Origin: Triticum aestivum
Lineage: Eukaryota > Streptophyta > Magnoliopsida > Poales > Poaceae
Assembly: GCF_018294505.1 (NCBI RefSeq)
Contig: NC_057801.1
Span: forward strand, 432,734,741 to 432,798,740
Direction: 5' to 3'
DNA: 64,000 nt
Shown here: piece by piece, positions 31,886 to 43,819 of the stretch
Position numbering within the stretch: position 1 is the stretch's first letter
How the letters are laid out: every line of letters starts with the position of its first letter
Made by a program: the position numbers and the translations under genes
Notes under the pieces: model-generated
Told to the model about the DNA's origin: nothing
The model's database searches: none
Seen by the model: the letters and a program-made list of their open reading frames with translations, nothing else

Positions 31886-33600
31886 TGTTGGGGAACGTAG
31901 TAATTTCAAAAAAATCCCTATGCACACGCAAGATCTTGGTGATGCATAGCAAGGAGAGAGGAGAGTGTTGTCCACGTACCTTCATAGACCGAAAGCGGAA
32001 GCTTTAGTACAATGCGGTTGATGTAGTCATACGTCTTCATGATCTGATCGATCAAGTACCGAACGTACGGCACCTTCGAGTTCAGCACACGTTCATCTCG
32101 ATGACGTCCTCGCCTTCTCGATCCAGCAAGACGGGTGAAGAAGTAGATGAGTTCCGGCAGCACAACAGCGTGATGACGGTGTTGGTGAAGAACAATCTCC
32201 GCAGGGCTTCGCTTAAGCACTACAGAAACTATGACAGAGGATAAACTAGAGTGGTCGGGGTTGCCGGCACACGGCTTGGTGTTTCTTGATGTCTCTTTGG
32301 TGCTAGCCCTGCCCCTCTATTTATATGTTGAGCCCTAGGGTCAAAACTTGGAGTAAAAGCCTCCTCAAAGTCGGTTTTGCCCGAAAGGCAAGAGTCCTAC
32401 ACGAACTCCAGGGCTATATGCCAGGGTTCCCGACGTCTACCCCCTAGACGCCAGGGTTCCTGGTGTCTAGCCTCTGGTCTCCGCAAAACTTCCTTTTGCA
32501 CTTTCCAAAAGCCTCGTGGGCTTTCCCCTTTGGCCCAAATAACGTGTTCTCGTACCCAAACATTGCGGGAAACATCCGGAACCCCTTCTGGTGAATTCCG
32601 GAACCCTTCCGGAGATCAAACACTATTATCCCATATATCAAACTTTATCTTCGGACCATTCCGGAGTTCCTCGTCATGTACGTGATCTCATCCGGGACTC
32701 CGAACAACCTTCGGTCACCAACATACATAACTCATATAATACTATATCATCAACGAACATTAAGCATGCGGACCCTACGGGTCCGAGAACTATGTAGACA
32801 TGACCGAGACACTTCTCTGGTCAATAACCAATAGCAGAACCTGGATGCTCATATTGGCTCCTACATATTCTATGAAGATCTTTATCGGTCGAACCGCATA
32901 CCAACATACGTTGTTCCCTTTGTCATCGGTATGTTACTTGCCCGAGATTCGATCGTCGGTATCATCATACCTAGTTCAATCTCGTTACCAGCAAGTCTCT
33001 TTACTCGTTCCATAATACTTCATCCCACAACTAACTTATTAGTCACAATGCTTGCAAGGCTTATAGTGATGAGTATTACCGAGAGGGCCCAGAGATACCT
33101 CTCCGACAATCGGAGTGACAAATCCTAATCTCGAAATACGCCAACTCAACAAGTACCTTCGGAGACACCTGTAGAGCTCCTTTATAATCACCCAGTTACA
33201 TTGTGAAATTTGGTAGCACACAAAGTGTTCCTCCGGTAAACGGGAGTTGCATAATCTCATAGTCATAGGAACATGTATAAGTCATGAAGAAAGCAATAAC
33301 AGTATACTAAAACGATCAAGTGCGAAGCTAACAGAATGGGTCAAGTCAATCACATCATTCTCTAATGATGTGATCCCGTTAATCAAATGACAACTCATGT
33401 CTATGGTTAGGAAACACAACCATCTTTGATTCAACGAGCTAGTCAAGTAGAAGCATACTAGTGACATTATGTTTGTCTATGTATTCACATATGTACTAAG
33501 TTTCCAGTTAATACAATTCTAGCATGAATAATAAACATTTATCATGAAATAAGGAAATAAACAATAACTTTATTATTGCCTCTAGGGAATATTTCCTTCA
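31886..33600 (-). repeat. 3' LTR of the Angela-type Copia element
   Basis: 1715 bp, closely similar along its whole length to 61519-63234. The outer edge joins target repeat CATGG and the inner edge joins the polypurine tract. Confidence 0.95.
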
Positions 33601-33611
33601 GTCTCCCACTT
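33601..33611 (-). other. Polypurine tract of the Angela-type Copia element
   Basis: AAGTGGGAGAC-like purine run on the element strand directly before the LTR start TGAAGGAAAT. Confidence 0.8.
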
Positions 33612-34296
33612 GCACTAGAGTCAATAATCTAGTTCACATCATCATGTGATTTAACACCAATATTCACATCTGTATGTGAATAACACCCATAGTTCACATC
33701 ATCATGTGACCAACACCCGAAGGGTATGTGATTAACACTCAAAGAGTACTAAGGTATGATCATGTTTTGCTCGTGAGAGAAGTTTAGTCAACGGGTCTGT
33801 CACATTTAGAGCCATATGTATTTTGCAAATATTCTATGTCTACAATGCTCTGCACGAAGCTACTCTAGCTATTGCTCCCACTTTCAATATGTATCCAGAT
33901 TGAGACTTAGAGTCATCTGGATTGGTGTAAAAGCTTGCACTGATGTAACTCTTTACGACGGGCTCTTTTATCACCTCCATAATCGAGAAATATTTCCTTA
34001 GTCCTCACTAAGGATATTCTTGACCGCTGTCCAGTGATCTACTCTTAGATCAAAATTGTACTCCCTTGCCAAACTCAGAGCAAGGTATACAATAGGTTAG
34101 CATAGCATACTTAATAGAACCTATGACTGAGGCATAGGGAATGACTTCTCATTCTGTTTCTATTTTCTGCCATGGTCGGGTTTTGAGTCTTACTCAACTT
34201 CACACCTTGCAACACAGGCAAGAACTCCTTCTTTGACTATTGCCTTTTGAATTACTTCAAAATCTTATCAAGGTATGTACTCATTGAAAAATCTTA

Positions 34297-35697
34297 TCAA
34301 GCGTCTTGATCTATCTTATAGATCTTGATGCTCAATTTGTATGCAGCTTTACTGAGGTCTTTCTTAGAAAAACTCTTATTCAAGTATCCTTTTATGCTAT
34401 CCAGGATTTCTATATCATTTTCAATCAACAATATGTCATCTACATATAGTATTAGAAATGCTACAGAGCTCCCACTCACTTTCTTGTAAATACAGGCTTC
34501 TCCAAAAGTCTGTATAAAACCATATGCTTTGATCAACTCATCAAAGCGTATATTCCAACTCCGAGATGCTTACACCATTCCATAGATGGATCGCTGGAGC
34601 TTGCACATTTTGTTAGCACCTTTAGGATTGACAAAACCTTCTGGTTGCATCATATACAACTCTTCATTCATAAATCCATTAAGGAATGCAGTTTTGACAT
34701 CCATTTGCCAGATTTCATAAAATGTGGCAATTGCTAACATGATTCGAACAGACTTAAGCATCGATACGAGTGAGAAAATCTCATCGTATTCAACACCTTG
34801 AACTTGTTGAAAAACTTTTTGAGACAAGTCGAGCTTTGTAGATAGTAACACTACTTATCAGCGTCTGTCTTCCTCTTGAAGATCCATTTATACAATATGG
34901 CTTGCCGATCATCGGGCAACTCCACAAAGTCCACACTTTGTTCTCATACATGGATCCCATCTCAGATTTCATGGCCTCAAGCCATTTCGCGGAATCTGGG
35001 CTCATCATTGCTTCCTCATAGTTCATAGGTTTATCATGGTCTAGTAACATGACTTCTAGAATAGGATTGCCGTACGACTCTGGTGCGGACCGTACTCTGG
35101 AAGTCCTACGAGGTTCTGTAGTAACTTGATTTGAAGTTTCATGATCATCATCATTAGCTTCCTCACTAATTGGTGTAGGCATCACTGGAACTGATTTCAG
35201 TGATGGACTATTTTCCAATTCGGGAGAAGGTACTATTACCTCATCAAGTTCTACTTTTCTCCCACTCACTTCTTTCGAGAGAAACTCCTTCTCTAGAAAG
35301 GATCCATTCTTAGCAACGAATATTTTCCCTTCGGATATGTGATTAGAAGGTGTACCCAACAGTCTCCTTTGGGTATCCTATGAAGACGCATTTCTCCGAT
35401 TTGTGTTCAAGCTTATCAAGTTGAAATTTTTCACATAAGCATCACAGCCCCAAACTTTAAGAAACGACAACTTTGGTTTCATGCCAAACCATAGTTCATA
35501 AGGCGTCGTCTCAACGGATTTTGATGGTCCCTATTTAAAGTGAATGCAGATGTCTCTAATGCATAACCCCAAAACAATAGTGGTAAATTGGTAAGTTACA
35601 TCATAGATCGCACCACATTCAATAAAGTGCAGTTACGACGTTTGGATACACCATTACGCTGTGGTGTTCCATGTGGCGTGAGTTGTGAAACTATTCC
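34297..35697 (-). pseudogene. Angela-type Copia RT and late-integrase remnant
   Basis: Broken minus-strand frames. Up to the nest at 35697 the integrase core is read near 35640-35697. A linker region follows (35359-34860; NPILEVMLLDHDKPMNYEEA). Then comes RT with the MDVKTAFLNG box near 34690 and the YVDDILLI catalytic box near 34440. Several stops and frameshifts separate these pieces (for example at 34851 and 34570). The RNase H region expected between 34290 and 33601 is not readable. In a functional element these parts would copy and insert the element; here they cannot. Confidence 0.8.
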
Positions 35698-35702
35698 ACA
35701 TC

Positions 35703-38357
35703 TATAACATCCCAAATTTTCAATTTGGAATGTTATACATTAGATCATCATTGCATATCATATTTTATTGCATTTTCGCTCAATCCTAGAAATTCTACGC
35801 AACTCAAGGACCCTCGGAGAGTGTTGGGAATTTCGTTATTTTCTAATTTGAGTTTTTCTCAAATTTAGAAAAGGGATCATTTGATTTTTATTATTTTATC
35901 TTCGAATATTTGATATATAAAAATAAAAGAGAGGGAATAAAATGACTTTCCCAAAATAAAGAAATATTGAGAATTTAATAATAATATCAAATAAGATTTT
36001 ATTTCGGAGTTTTATCGCTATTTAATTTGAATTAGGAAAAATGCGCGTTTTTGAAAATTGCTTTTTAGGCCCAAATAAATGTTCATCTTGTCTAGCTTAT
36101 TTTTAGAGGACAGGGAAAATTTATTTCGGGATTTTTGGAGTCCGTTTAGTATTTCTTTTCTTTATTTTTCTGTACGTCCGAATTATTAAAAAAAAAGGAA
36201 CAGACTCGGGCCGCCGTGGGCGACCCGGACTCGTCCGCCGCTCGGCCTTTATAGGCCGCCCACCCCGCCACCAGCCCACCCGAGCCCACCTCACCCTACC
36301 AGACCCTAACCCTAGCCACGCCACGCAGCCGCCGCCGCCGCAGCCCGCGCCCCGCCGCCGCCACCCCGCGCCGGAGCCACCCGCCGCCGTCGACCCCGCG
36401 GCCGTCCGCCGCCCCCGCCCACCGCCGCTGACTCGCCGGAGCCTGCCGCCCCTCGCCGGAGGTAGCACCTGCACTGCCGCCGGTTTTCTTCGGAAAACCA
36501 TTGGTTATTTTAGGAAACCGCGGTTTATTAAAAAAAAATAGATCGGTTTAGTTTTTTTCGGTTTATTTATTTTGCGGATGTTCGTCCATATGTTCATTTT
36601 AACGAATGGTTTTCGTCGTTTAGCCGCAGACAGCGAACATTCGTTCGTTAGCCTGTTCGTCCGTTTTTCTTCTTCTCGGATTTACCGCGATTATTTTCGA
36701 TCGCGATTTCTGATCCGATTTTCGTTCTAGTATAACTTTTCGCTCGTTTATCGAAATCAGGCGATTCAAGCGCCTAGAGTTTCGTCCCGAAACCCTCTTT
36801 CTGTTTAGCCAACTCAAACAAGTTTTTGCTGCTGTAAAATTTGACTTAGGTCCAGATTAGTAAACAAAGCTTGTTTCTTTCGCCGTTTGATTTTCGTTGC
36901 TTCGGTTGATTTGATTCTTTTTGCAAACCGATGTTCTTAAGTTGAACTTTCTAGTTAGATCTTTTATTTGAGTTTTACCTGTGCAATTGATGAGTGCTTA
37001 TTGTATGCTTATTTGTTTGTGATAGAGTACCCGGAGTGCGCCACTTGCTACTACGAGTCTCTAGGTTTCACGGATCATCAGCAAGGCAAGTAACACTTTG
37101 ATCATACCTCTTTACTATCCAGGTTTATTGCATTAGATCAATCCTCAAACAATTGCATGTTTAGGATCTGATTAATATGTGGGTTTTGGGAAGTAGATGA
37201 GGTAGAACCTATTACCTGTTTATTGTCAAACCTTTGGGAGTTACTTCTACGTTTGTTTATATCACTATGCTATGCTAGTAGACGTGGATTGAGTGAGTGT
37301 ATCCACGATAGATGTGAGATTGTTAATTAATGGTTTACTTAAGGTGACAACTTTAATACACATCTGTGTGGATTGAGGCACCTGGGGAACCTAGTGTTGC
37401 CTGGATTTTTGGAAATCCCGGGGTACCGTGTGATTCTCTTGTGGACCGCCACCCAGGCTCAAAGGGATCATGAGATTATTCATGCTAGAAACTTCCGTGT
37501 GCAGCCGCAAGCTACTATGGGCTCTAGCATAGTTGATTAAGTCGTGTGAACTCTTACAGTGGTAGACTAGCAGATGTAGGGGAAAGTAGGTGTAATTGTC
37601 TATCCATCGTAAGGTGCAAACGCTTCTGAAAGACTATGTCTCGGTCATCCGTTTCTCAAACACCATGTAGTGCAAGAATTCCAACGGAGGAGATCGAGTC
37701 TTGCGGGGAAAAGTGCGCAAACGTCTGTAAAGTGTATAAATTAATCATGGTTAGCCATGTCCCCGGTTATGGACGTTTGGAGTATCTAGTACCTGGATTA
37801 TCATGTGAATCTCATCATGTTACTTTAATTTAATTGTTGGGTTTATTGATTATGCTTAATTGGGATTGAGTTGGGTGAACCTTCTCAATGTTTAACAACC
37901 ACCATGATAGTTAAATAAAATTCATTCCTTTGTTGTAGGGAAAAATTGGCTTTATGCAAAACTGTAACCATAGAGCTTTCCACCAGCCATATATGCATTA
38001 TTTTGTTCATTACTCTCTATGTGTTACATTGCCAGCATATTCCATATGCTGACCTGTTTTTGGGCTGCAACATTCATGTTGCAGACTTTTCAGACGACGA
38101 GTAAGGTGCCTTAGGTCGTGATCTTATACTCAGTGATGCCGTTGGAGTTGATGGACTCGCTTATCTTCCAAGCCTTCCATTGTTATCATTATTTGATGGC
38201 CTTAAGCCATATTTATTGTAATAAGTTCTCTTTTGAGATATTTGATGTAATAAGTGTGTCTGTTATAAATCCTTCAAGTACTGTGCGTGTCAGCATTACC
38301 GATCCAGGGATGGCACTGATGCACAGAGATCAGACTGTTTGAGGTCTGGTCGCTACA
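35703..38357 (+). repeat. 5' LTR of the chromovirus
   Basis: 2655 bp, ending GGTCGCTACA. A TATA-like CCTTTATAGG at about 36246 precedes a 250-bp, very GC-rich CCGCCG tract, suggesting transcription starts near 36270 and gives a leader of about 2 kb. Proline or arginine-rich frames in this tract are compositional artefacts. Confidence 0.92.
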
Positions 38358-38360
38358 AGA

Positions 38361-38372
38361 TGGTATCAGAGC
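38361..38372 (+). other. Primer-binding site of the chromovirus
   Basis: TGGTATCAGAGC, three bases after the LTR, complementary to the 3' end of initiator tRNA-Met. Confidence 0.9.
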
Positions 38373-38464
38373 ACACGCTGACTGTAGGACACGACCACTA
38401 AGCTAAAGCCCTAGATCACTACTCTCTTCTCATTTCTGACTCCTCACCTTTTCCACTCTTTAGG

Positions 38465-39202
38465 ATGGCGGATGCAAGGAACAAGTTCACGCAACCGGAT
38501 GAAGATACACCCTTTGGACGCCACTTGAAGGAAGTCACTAGATACCTGAACATCGGAGTACCAAGCTTCACCGGTACCTACATCGCCACTCTACCAGAAG
38601 AGGAGCGTTGGATGATTCAAGTTCAAGTTCCAGGAAGGACGTTCATGCCAGTCACTGAGCCCATAGAGTTTTCCTTCGATGCACCAACCCGGAGTCTAGG
38701 AAAGAGCATGGCAGCTCACATCACCATGGGACGCATTGGAGAAGTTTACCACAAGGATCTCAAGGATACTATTTATCAGATTTGTGGGCGCCGAGATGAG
38801 CAATGGGAGATGATCAGCACCAGGAAGGATAGATCAATTGCAGCTTTCATCCAGGAGGTAAACCAGCACATACGTCACTAGGAGAACCAGACATGCACAG
38901 GCATGATAGATTTGAAGAAGGCTATGACCAAGATCACGGATCTGGAAGAAGAACTCAAGTCTACACGTGATGGATATGAGGAGGAAATGACGACACTCAT
39001 AGAGAAGAATGATGATGTGAAGAAGAAACTAAAAGTATTCATGGGATTCCCCGTGACCGGAGGAGAAGACGACAATTGCACTTGCCCGGAGAACTACATC
39101 ATCATCGACGACACCGACTCGGACCCATACGATAGCGATGATGACTTTGTTGATGAAGCTGGAGCAGATATCATGGAGTCTTCGACCGATCAATTTTTCT
39201 AG
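38465..39202 (+). pseudogene. Extra sense ORF upstream of gag in the chromovirus (unknown function)
   Basis: Two consecutive stretches in the same frame, 38465-38881 (138 codons) and on to 39202, joined across one TAG at 38879-38881. The first ATG follows the primer site by about 90 bases. The N-terminal part (PFGRHLKEVTRYLNIGVPSF, then EERWMIQVQVPGR) looks like a folded domain. It continues into a helical, charged coiled-coil segment (KAMTKITDLEEELKSTRDGY) and a very acidic tail (DDTDSDPYDSDDDFVDEAG). No gag, protease or pol motif is present. Some plant Gypsy lineages carry additional ORFs in this position. I do not recognise the family and suggest no role beyond an accessory element protein. 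Confidence 0.7.
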
Positions 39203-39404
39203 TCGACCACCATAACAGTAGTAGTATTCCCCCATGTATATAGTATAGTCCGAGCACTTTTGTAACGATAGCTAGACCGTTGTATGCCCTTTGTTTGAAT
39301 TGATTGAAGTGATATTGATTGCATTTGTCTCATGTGCATATGGGTAGTGTTTTTCTCTATAGATCTCAGTCTATTCTATATTCTCATCTTTTCTAAACCC
39401 TCAG

Positions 39405-40850
39405 ATGCCTCCGAGACGTGACAATGGATTTGCTTTCCCACCAGACCTCACTCAGTTGATCCAGCAGCAGAATGCATTGATGCAGATGTCAGTCCAGAAT
39501 CAGAATCAGGGGAACAACAACAAAAACAACAACAACCCACCACCACCACCACCTGTTGATCACTTAGCCTGTTTCTTGAGGCTGAATCCGCCGGTGTTCT
39601 CCAGTAGCACCGAGCCAATAGTTGCAGATGATTGGCTCCACAAGATGGGAAGGGAGTTGACCACTGCAGGATGCATAGATGCGGAGAATGTGCGTTTTGC
39701 CGCACATCAGCTTGATGGACCCGCAGCATCATGGTGGGAGAATTTCACAGCCACTTATCCCATCGACACTGTCACATGGGACCAGTTTCAGCAGGCTTTT
39801 CGTACTGCCAATGTTTCAGCAGGAGCTATGGCCATGAAGAAGCGTGAGTTTCGCAACTTGCGCCAAGGAGGACGTAGAGTTGGCCAGTATGTGGATGATT
39901 TTAGTAAGCTAGCACGTTATGCCCTAGATGATGTTGCTACGGATGCAGCTAAGCAGGAGAAGTTTCTGGTAGGACTGGATGATGAGCTGAGCATGCAGTT
40001 GATGGTGGAAACCTTCAACAACTACCAGGAGTTGGTAGATAGAGCTCTCATGATTGAAGGGAAGCAGCAACAGATTGACAACCGCAAGAGGAAGTATGGA
40101 CAAGGGAAGTATAATTCTGGAGCTCATCAGAAGCCTCGTTTTACTCTGAACTCGGGAGGACCTTTTCAGCATACCCATGGAGGAGGAAGCTCACACAACC
40201 ATAGTGACCCCAAGAATGGTGATGGGAATGGAGGAAGCAACGGCCAGAACTGTACCAACCCATCTACCCTAGCCAAGAAGGACCTGAGCCACGTCACTTG
40301 CTACAAGTGCCAGAAGACTGGACATTATGCCAATGAATGTCCAGAAGCTAAGAATGGAAATGGCAATGTAAGCTCTGGGAAGAAGCCGAACCCTTTCAAC
40401 AGGGGACAGGTGAACCACGTTAAAGTGGAGGAGGTTGAAGCTCAGCCTGATGCAGTAATAGGTAAGTTTTTGGTTAAGTCATTTACTGCAATCGTTCTTT
40501 TCGATACCGGTGCATCACATTCATACATATCAAGGGGATTTGTGGATAAGTATAAACTTCCCACTAAGGTTCTTAGAACACCTATGTTAGTAAGCTCACC
40601 AGGAGCGGAGTATATGGCCAGTCAAGGATGTTTTCAAGTGCCATTGATCATAGGTAGGCATGTTTTCCCCTCGGATTCAATAATTTTGGAGTCGCAAGGT
40701 TTGGATGTGATTCTGGGTATGGATTGGCTATCGTTGTATGGAGGAAACATCGATTGCGCCAGTAAGTCGATTTTGCTTACCACCCCAGAAGGAAGAAGGA
40801 TCAAGTATGTATCCCGGCATGTGTCGAAGAGGACTCAAGTGAATTCCTAA
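39405..40850 (+). pseudogene. Chromovirus gag and protease
   Basis: A 481-codon open frame from ATG 39405. The gag N-terminus is Gln/Asn-rich (QNQGNNNKNNNNPPPPPP), followed by the capsid domain (FLRLNPPVFSSSTEPIVADD, WWENFTATYP, KKREFRNLRQGG). The zinc knuckle is CYKCQKTGHYANEC (about residue 300), CX2CX4HX4C. The aspartic protease has LFDTGASHSYIS and later GMDWLSLYGG. The frame ends at TAA 40848-40850, followed in the same frame by a TAG at 40869-40871 before RT. In an intact copy gag and pol are read as one polyprotein, so these stops separate them. The gag-protease part itself is undamaged. Confidence 0.9.
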
Positions 40851-40871
40851 TCAGGAGTTGTATAGGAGGAA

Positions 40872-42418
40872 GTACCAGTGGTGAAGGATTTCCCTGATGT
40901 ATTTCCAGAAGAGTTGCCAGGCATGCCACCGGATAGAGACATTGAGTTTTTTATTGAGCTTTTGCCAGGCACAGGGCCGATATCTAAGAGACCGTACAGG
41001 ATGCCCGCAAAGGATTTGGAGGAAATTAAGAAGAAGATTAAGGAGTTACTGGATAAAGGCTATATTCGCCCAAGTTCGTCACCTTGGGGATCACCAGTGC
41101 TTCTAGTGGAGAAGAAGGACGGATCATTGAGGATGGTTGTTGATTATCGAGGATTGAATGAAGTGATAATCAAGAACAAGTACCCACTGCCGATGATCAA
41201 TGATTTGTTTGACCAGTTGCAAGGAGCTGAGGTATTTTCCAAGATCGATCTGCAATCAGGATACCACCAGTTGAAGATTCGAGAGCAGGATATACCTAAG
41301 ACAGCTTTTACCACAAGGTACGGGCTATATGAGTATATCGTTATGTCATTTGGTCTGACTAACACACCTGCCTATTTCATGAACATTATGAACAAGGTGT
41401 TTATGGAGTTTCTGGATAAGTTCGTCGTGGTGTTGATTGATGATATTCTGGTCTACTCGAAGAATGAAGAGGAGCATAAGGAGCATTTGCATTTGGTACT
41501 TGGGAAGCTCAGAGAACATCAATTATATGCCAAGTTCAGCAAGTGTGAGTTTTGGTTGAAAGAAGTTGGATTTCTCGGACATGTGATATCCAGAGAAGGA
41601 ATAGCAGTAGACTCCACCAAAGTTGTCACTGTGACAAATTGGGAAGCACCCACGTCAGTTGGAGAGATCCAGAGTTTTCTTGGACTCACAGGATACTACC
41701 GGAGGTTCATTGAAAATTTCTCCAAGATTGCGAAGCCCGTGACGGAGTTGTTGAAGAAGGACACCAAGTTCAAATGGACTGAGGAATGTGAGGCCAGTTT
41801 CCAGGAGTTGAAGAAACGTTTGGTTACATCACCAGTGTTGATTCTGCCAGATCAGCGCAAGGATTATGAGGTGTATTGCGACGCTTCTCGTCGAGGACTT
41901 GGATAGTGCTTATGCAGGAGGGAAGAGTTATTTCGTATGACTCACGACAGCTTAATCCCCATGAGCTAAATTATGCTACACATGATTTCGAGTTAGCAGC
42001 CGTAGTGCACGTGTTGAAGACATGGAGACATTTTCTCATTGGAAACCATTGTGAGGTGTACACGGATCACAAGAGTTTGAAGTACATCTTCACACAGAAG
42101 GAGTTGAATCTCAGGCAAAGGAGATGGTTAGAGCTCATTAAGGATTATGATATGAGATTGCATTATCACCCCGGAAAGGCTAACGTAGTGGCCGATGTGT
42201 TGAGCCGCAAGAGCCATGTCAACACTCTCTTGACCGGAGAGTTACTAAAGGAGTTAGCCGAGGATCTTCATGAGCTATGTTTGGAGATAGTTTTGAGAGG
42301 CTATGTAGCAGCATTGGAGATTCAGTCTACCTTGATGGATAAGATAAGAGAAGCTCAGAAGACAGATAAGGAGATTGCCGAGATAAATGAGAAGATGAGC
42401 AAAGAAAAGGCTAAATGA
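40872..42418 (+). pseudogene. Chromovirus reverse transcriptase and RNase H
   Basis: RT begins after [20 protein letters not shown] and shows [30 protein letters not shown] and the active-site variant [12 protein letters not shown]. Then follow the connection domain ([17 protein letters not shown]) and RNase H ([41 protein letters not shown]). A one-base deletion near 41904, just after the first RNase H aspartate, shifts the frame, so the sequence continues in another frame from about 41910. The stretch ends at a TGA at 42416-42418 within the RNase H to integrase linker. Catalytic residues are present but the protein cannot be made whole. Confidence 0.9.
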
Positions 42419-43807
42419 TTTCGTGAGGATGAGCATGATACCTTATGGTTTGAGGACCGCGTTTATGTGCCTAATGACCCGGAGATCAGGAAGTTGATTC
42501 TGCAGGAGGCCCATGATTCACCGTATTCGATTCACCCAGGAACTAGCAAGATGTATCTAGATTTGAAGGACACTTTCTGGTGGACCGGAATGAAGAAGGA
42601 TATTGCGGAGTATGTAGCAGTATGTGATGTATGTCAAAGAGTGAAGGCAGAGCATCATAAGCCAGCAGGATCGCTACAACCATTGCCGATACCCGAATGG
42701 AAGTGGGATAAGCTAGGCATGGATTTTATCACGGGATTGCCTAGGACTCGTTCAGGCTATGACTCAATATGTGTTGTAGTCGATCGTTTGACGAAGGTAG
42801 CTCATTTCATCCCAGTGAAGACCACTTACACCAGTGGTAAGTTGGCAAAGATATACATGACCAGGATCGTATGTATGCATGGAGTTCCGAGGACCATTGT
42901 ATCAGATAGAGGAACCCAGTTTACCTCAAAGTTCTGGAATCAGTTGCAGGAAACTTTGGGTACCAGGCTAGAGTTCAGTACAACCTTTCATCCACAGACA
43001 GATGGACAGACCGAGAGAGTCAATTAGATTCTAGAGGACATGCTGAGAGCTTGTGCGTTAGATTATGGATCTAGTTGGGACGACAACTTTCCATATGCAA
43101 AGTTCTCTTACAACAACAGTTATCAATCCAGTTTGAAGATGGCCCCTTTTGAAGCTTTGTACGAGACGAGGTGCAAAACACCGTTGTTGTGGGATGAGGT
43201 AGGAGACTGTTAGTTGTTTGGACCGGATTTGATTAAAGAGTCTGAAGAGAAGGTTAAGTTGATTCGCGATAGGCTCAAGGTAGACCAGTCCAGACAGAAG
43301 AGCTATGCGGATTCTCAATGCAAGGAGACAATTTATGAAGTTGGAGACAGGGTTTATCTTCGTGTGTCCCCACTTCGAGGAGTTAAGTGTTTTGGAGTTA
43401 AGGGAAAGTTAGCACCACGTTTTGTGGGACCATACAAAGTTTTGGAGCGTATGGGAGAAGTTGCCTACAAGTTGGAGTTGCCCGAAGGATTGTCAGGAGT
43501 TCATGATGTGTTCCACGTTTCCCAGTTGAAGAAGTGCCATGCCGAGATGGCTGATATACCGCTGAGAGATACGGTACCATTGGAAGCGATTCAGTTGGAC
43601 AGTGATTTGACTTATGAGGAAAAACCAGTTAAGATTCTCGGGTTTGCCAGCCGAGTCACGCGCAACAAGGTAATCAAGTTCTGCAAAGTTCAGTGGAGCC
43701 ACCATTCTGAGGATGAAGCCACCTGGGAGCGAGAGGAAGATCTACTGAAGGACCACCCTCACCTATTTTCTAGCCAACCCGAATCTCGAGGGCGAGATTC
43801 ATCTTAA
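42419..43807 (+). pseudogene. Chromovirus integrase with C-terminal chromodomain
   Basis: The HHCC head is at about 42500-42650 (AHDSPYSIHPGTSKMYLDLK; CDVCQRVKAEH). The catalytic core has MDFITGLPRT, VSDRGTQFTSKFW and HPQTDGQTERVN. Two TAG codons interrupt it: 43025-43027 just after TERVN, and 43211-43213 before LFGPDL. The last part includes KLAPRFVGPYKVLERMGEVA and VFHVSQLKKC (the GPY/F module). It ends in a chromodomain-like segment (RVTRNKVIKFCKVQWSHHSE, then EATWEREEDLLKDHPHLF). Chromodomains of this type direct insertion to heterochromatin. The polypurine tract follows immediately. Confidence 0.9.
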
Positions 43808-43819
43808 GGGGGGTAGGTT
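43806..43819 (+). other. Polypurine tract of the chromovirus
   Basis: AAGGGGGGTAGGTTT directly before the 3' LTR, the usual plus-strand primer position. Confidence 0.85.

Noticed and set aside
36121..36501. Gly/Arg- or Pro-rich frames in the chromovirus LTRs (also 44195-44668)
   Set aside because: Frames over the CCGCCG leader tract, present in both LTRs, without domain; compositional artefacts.
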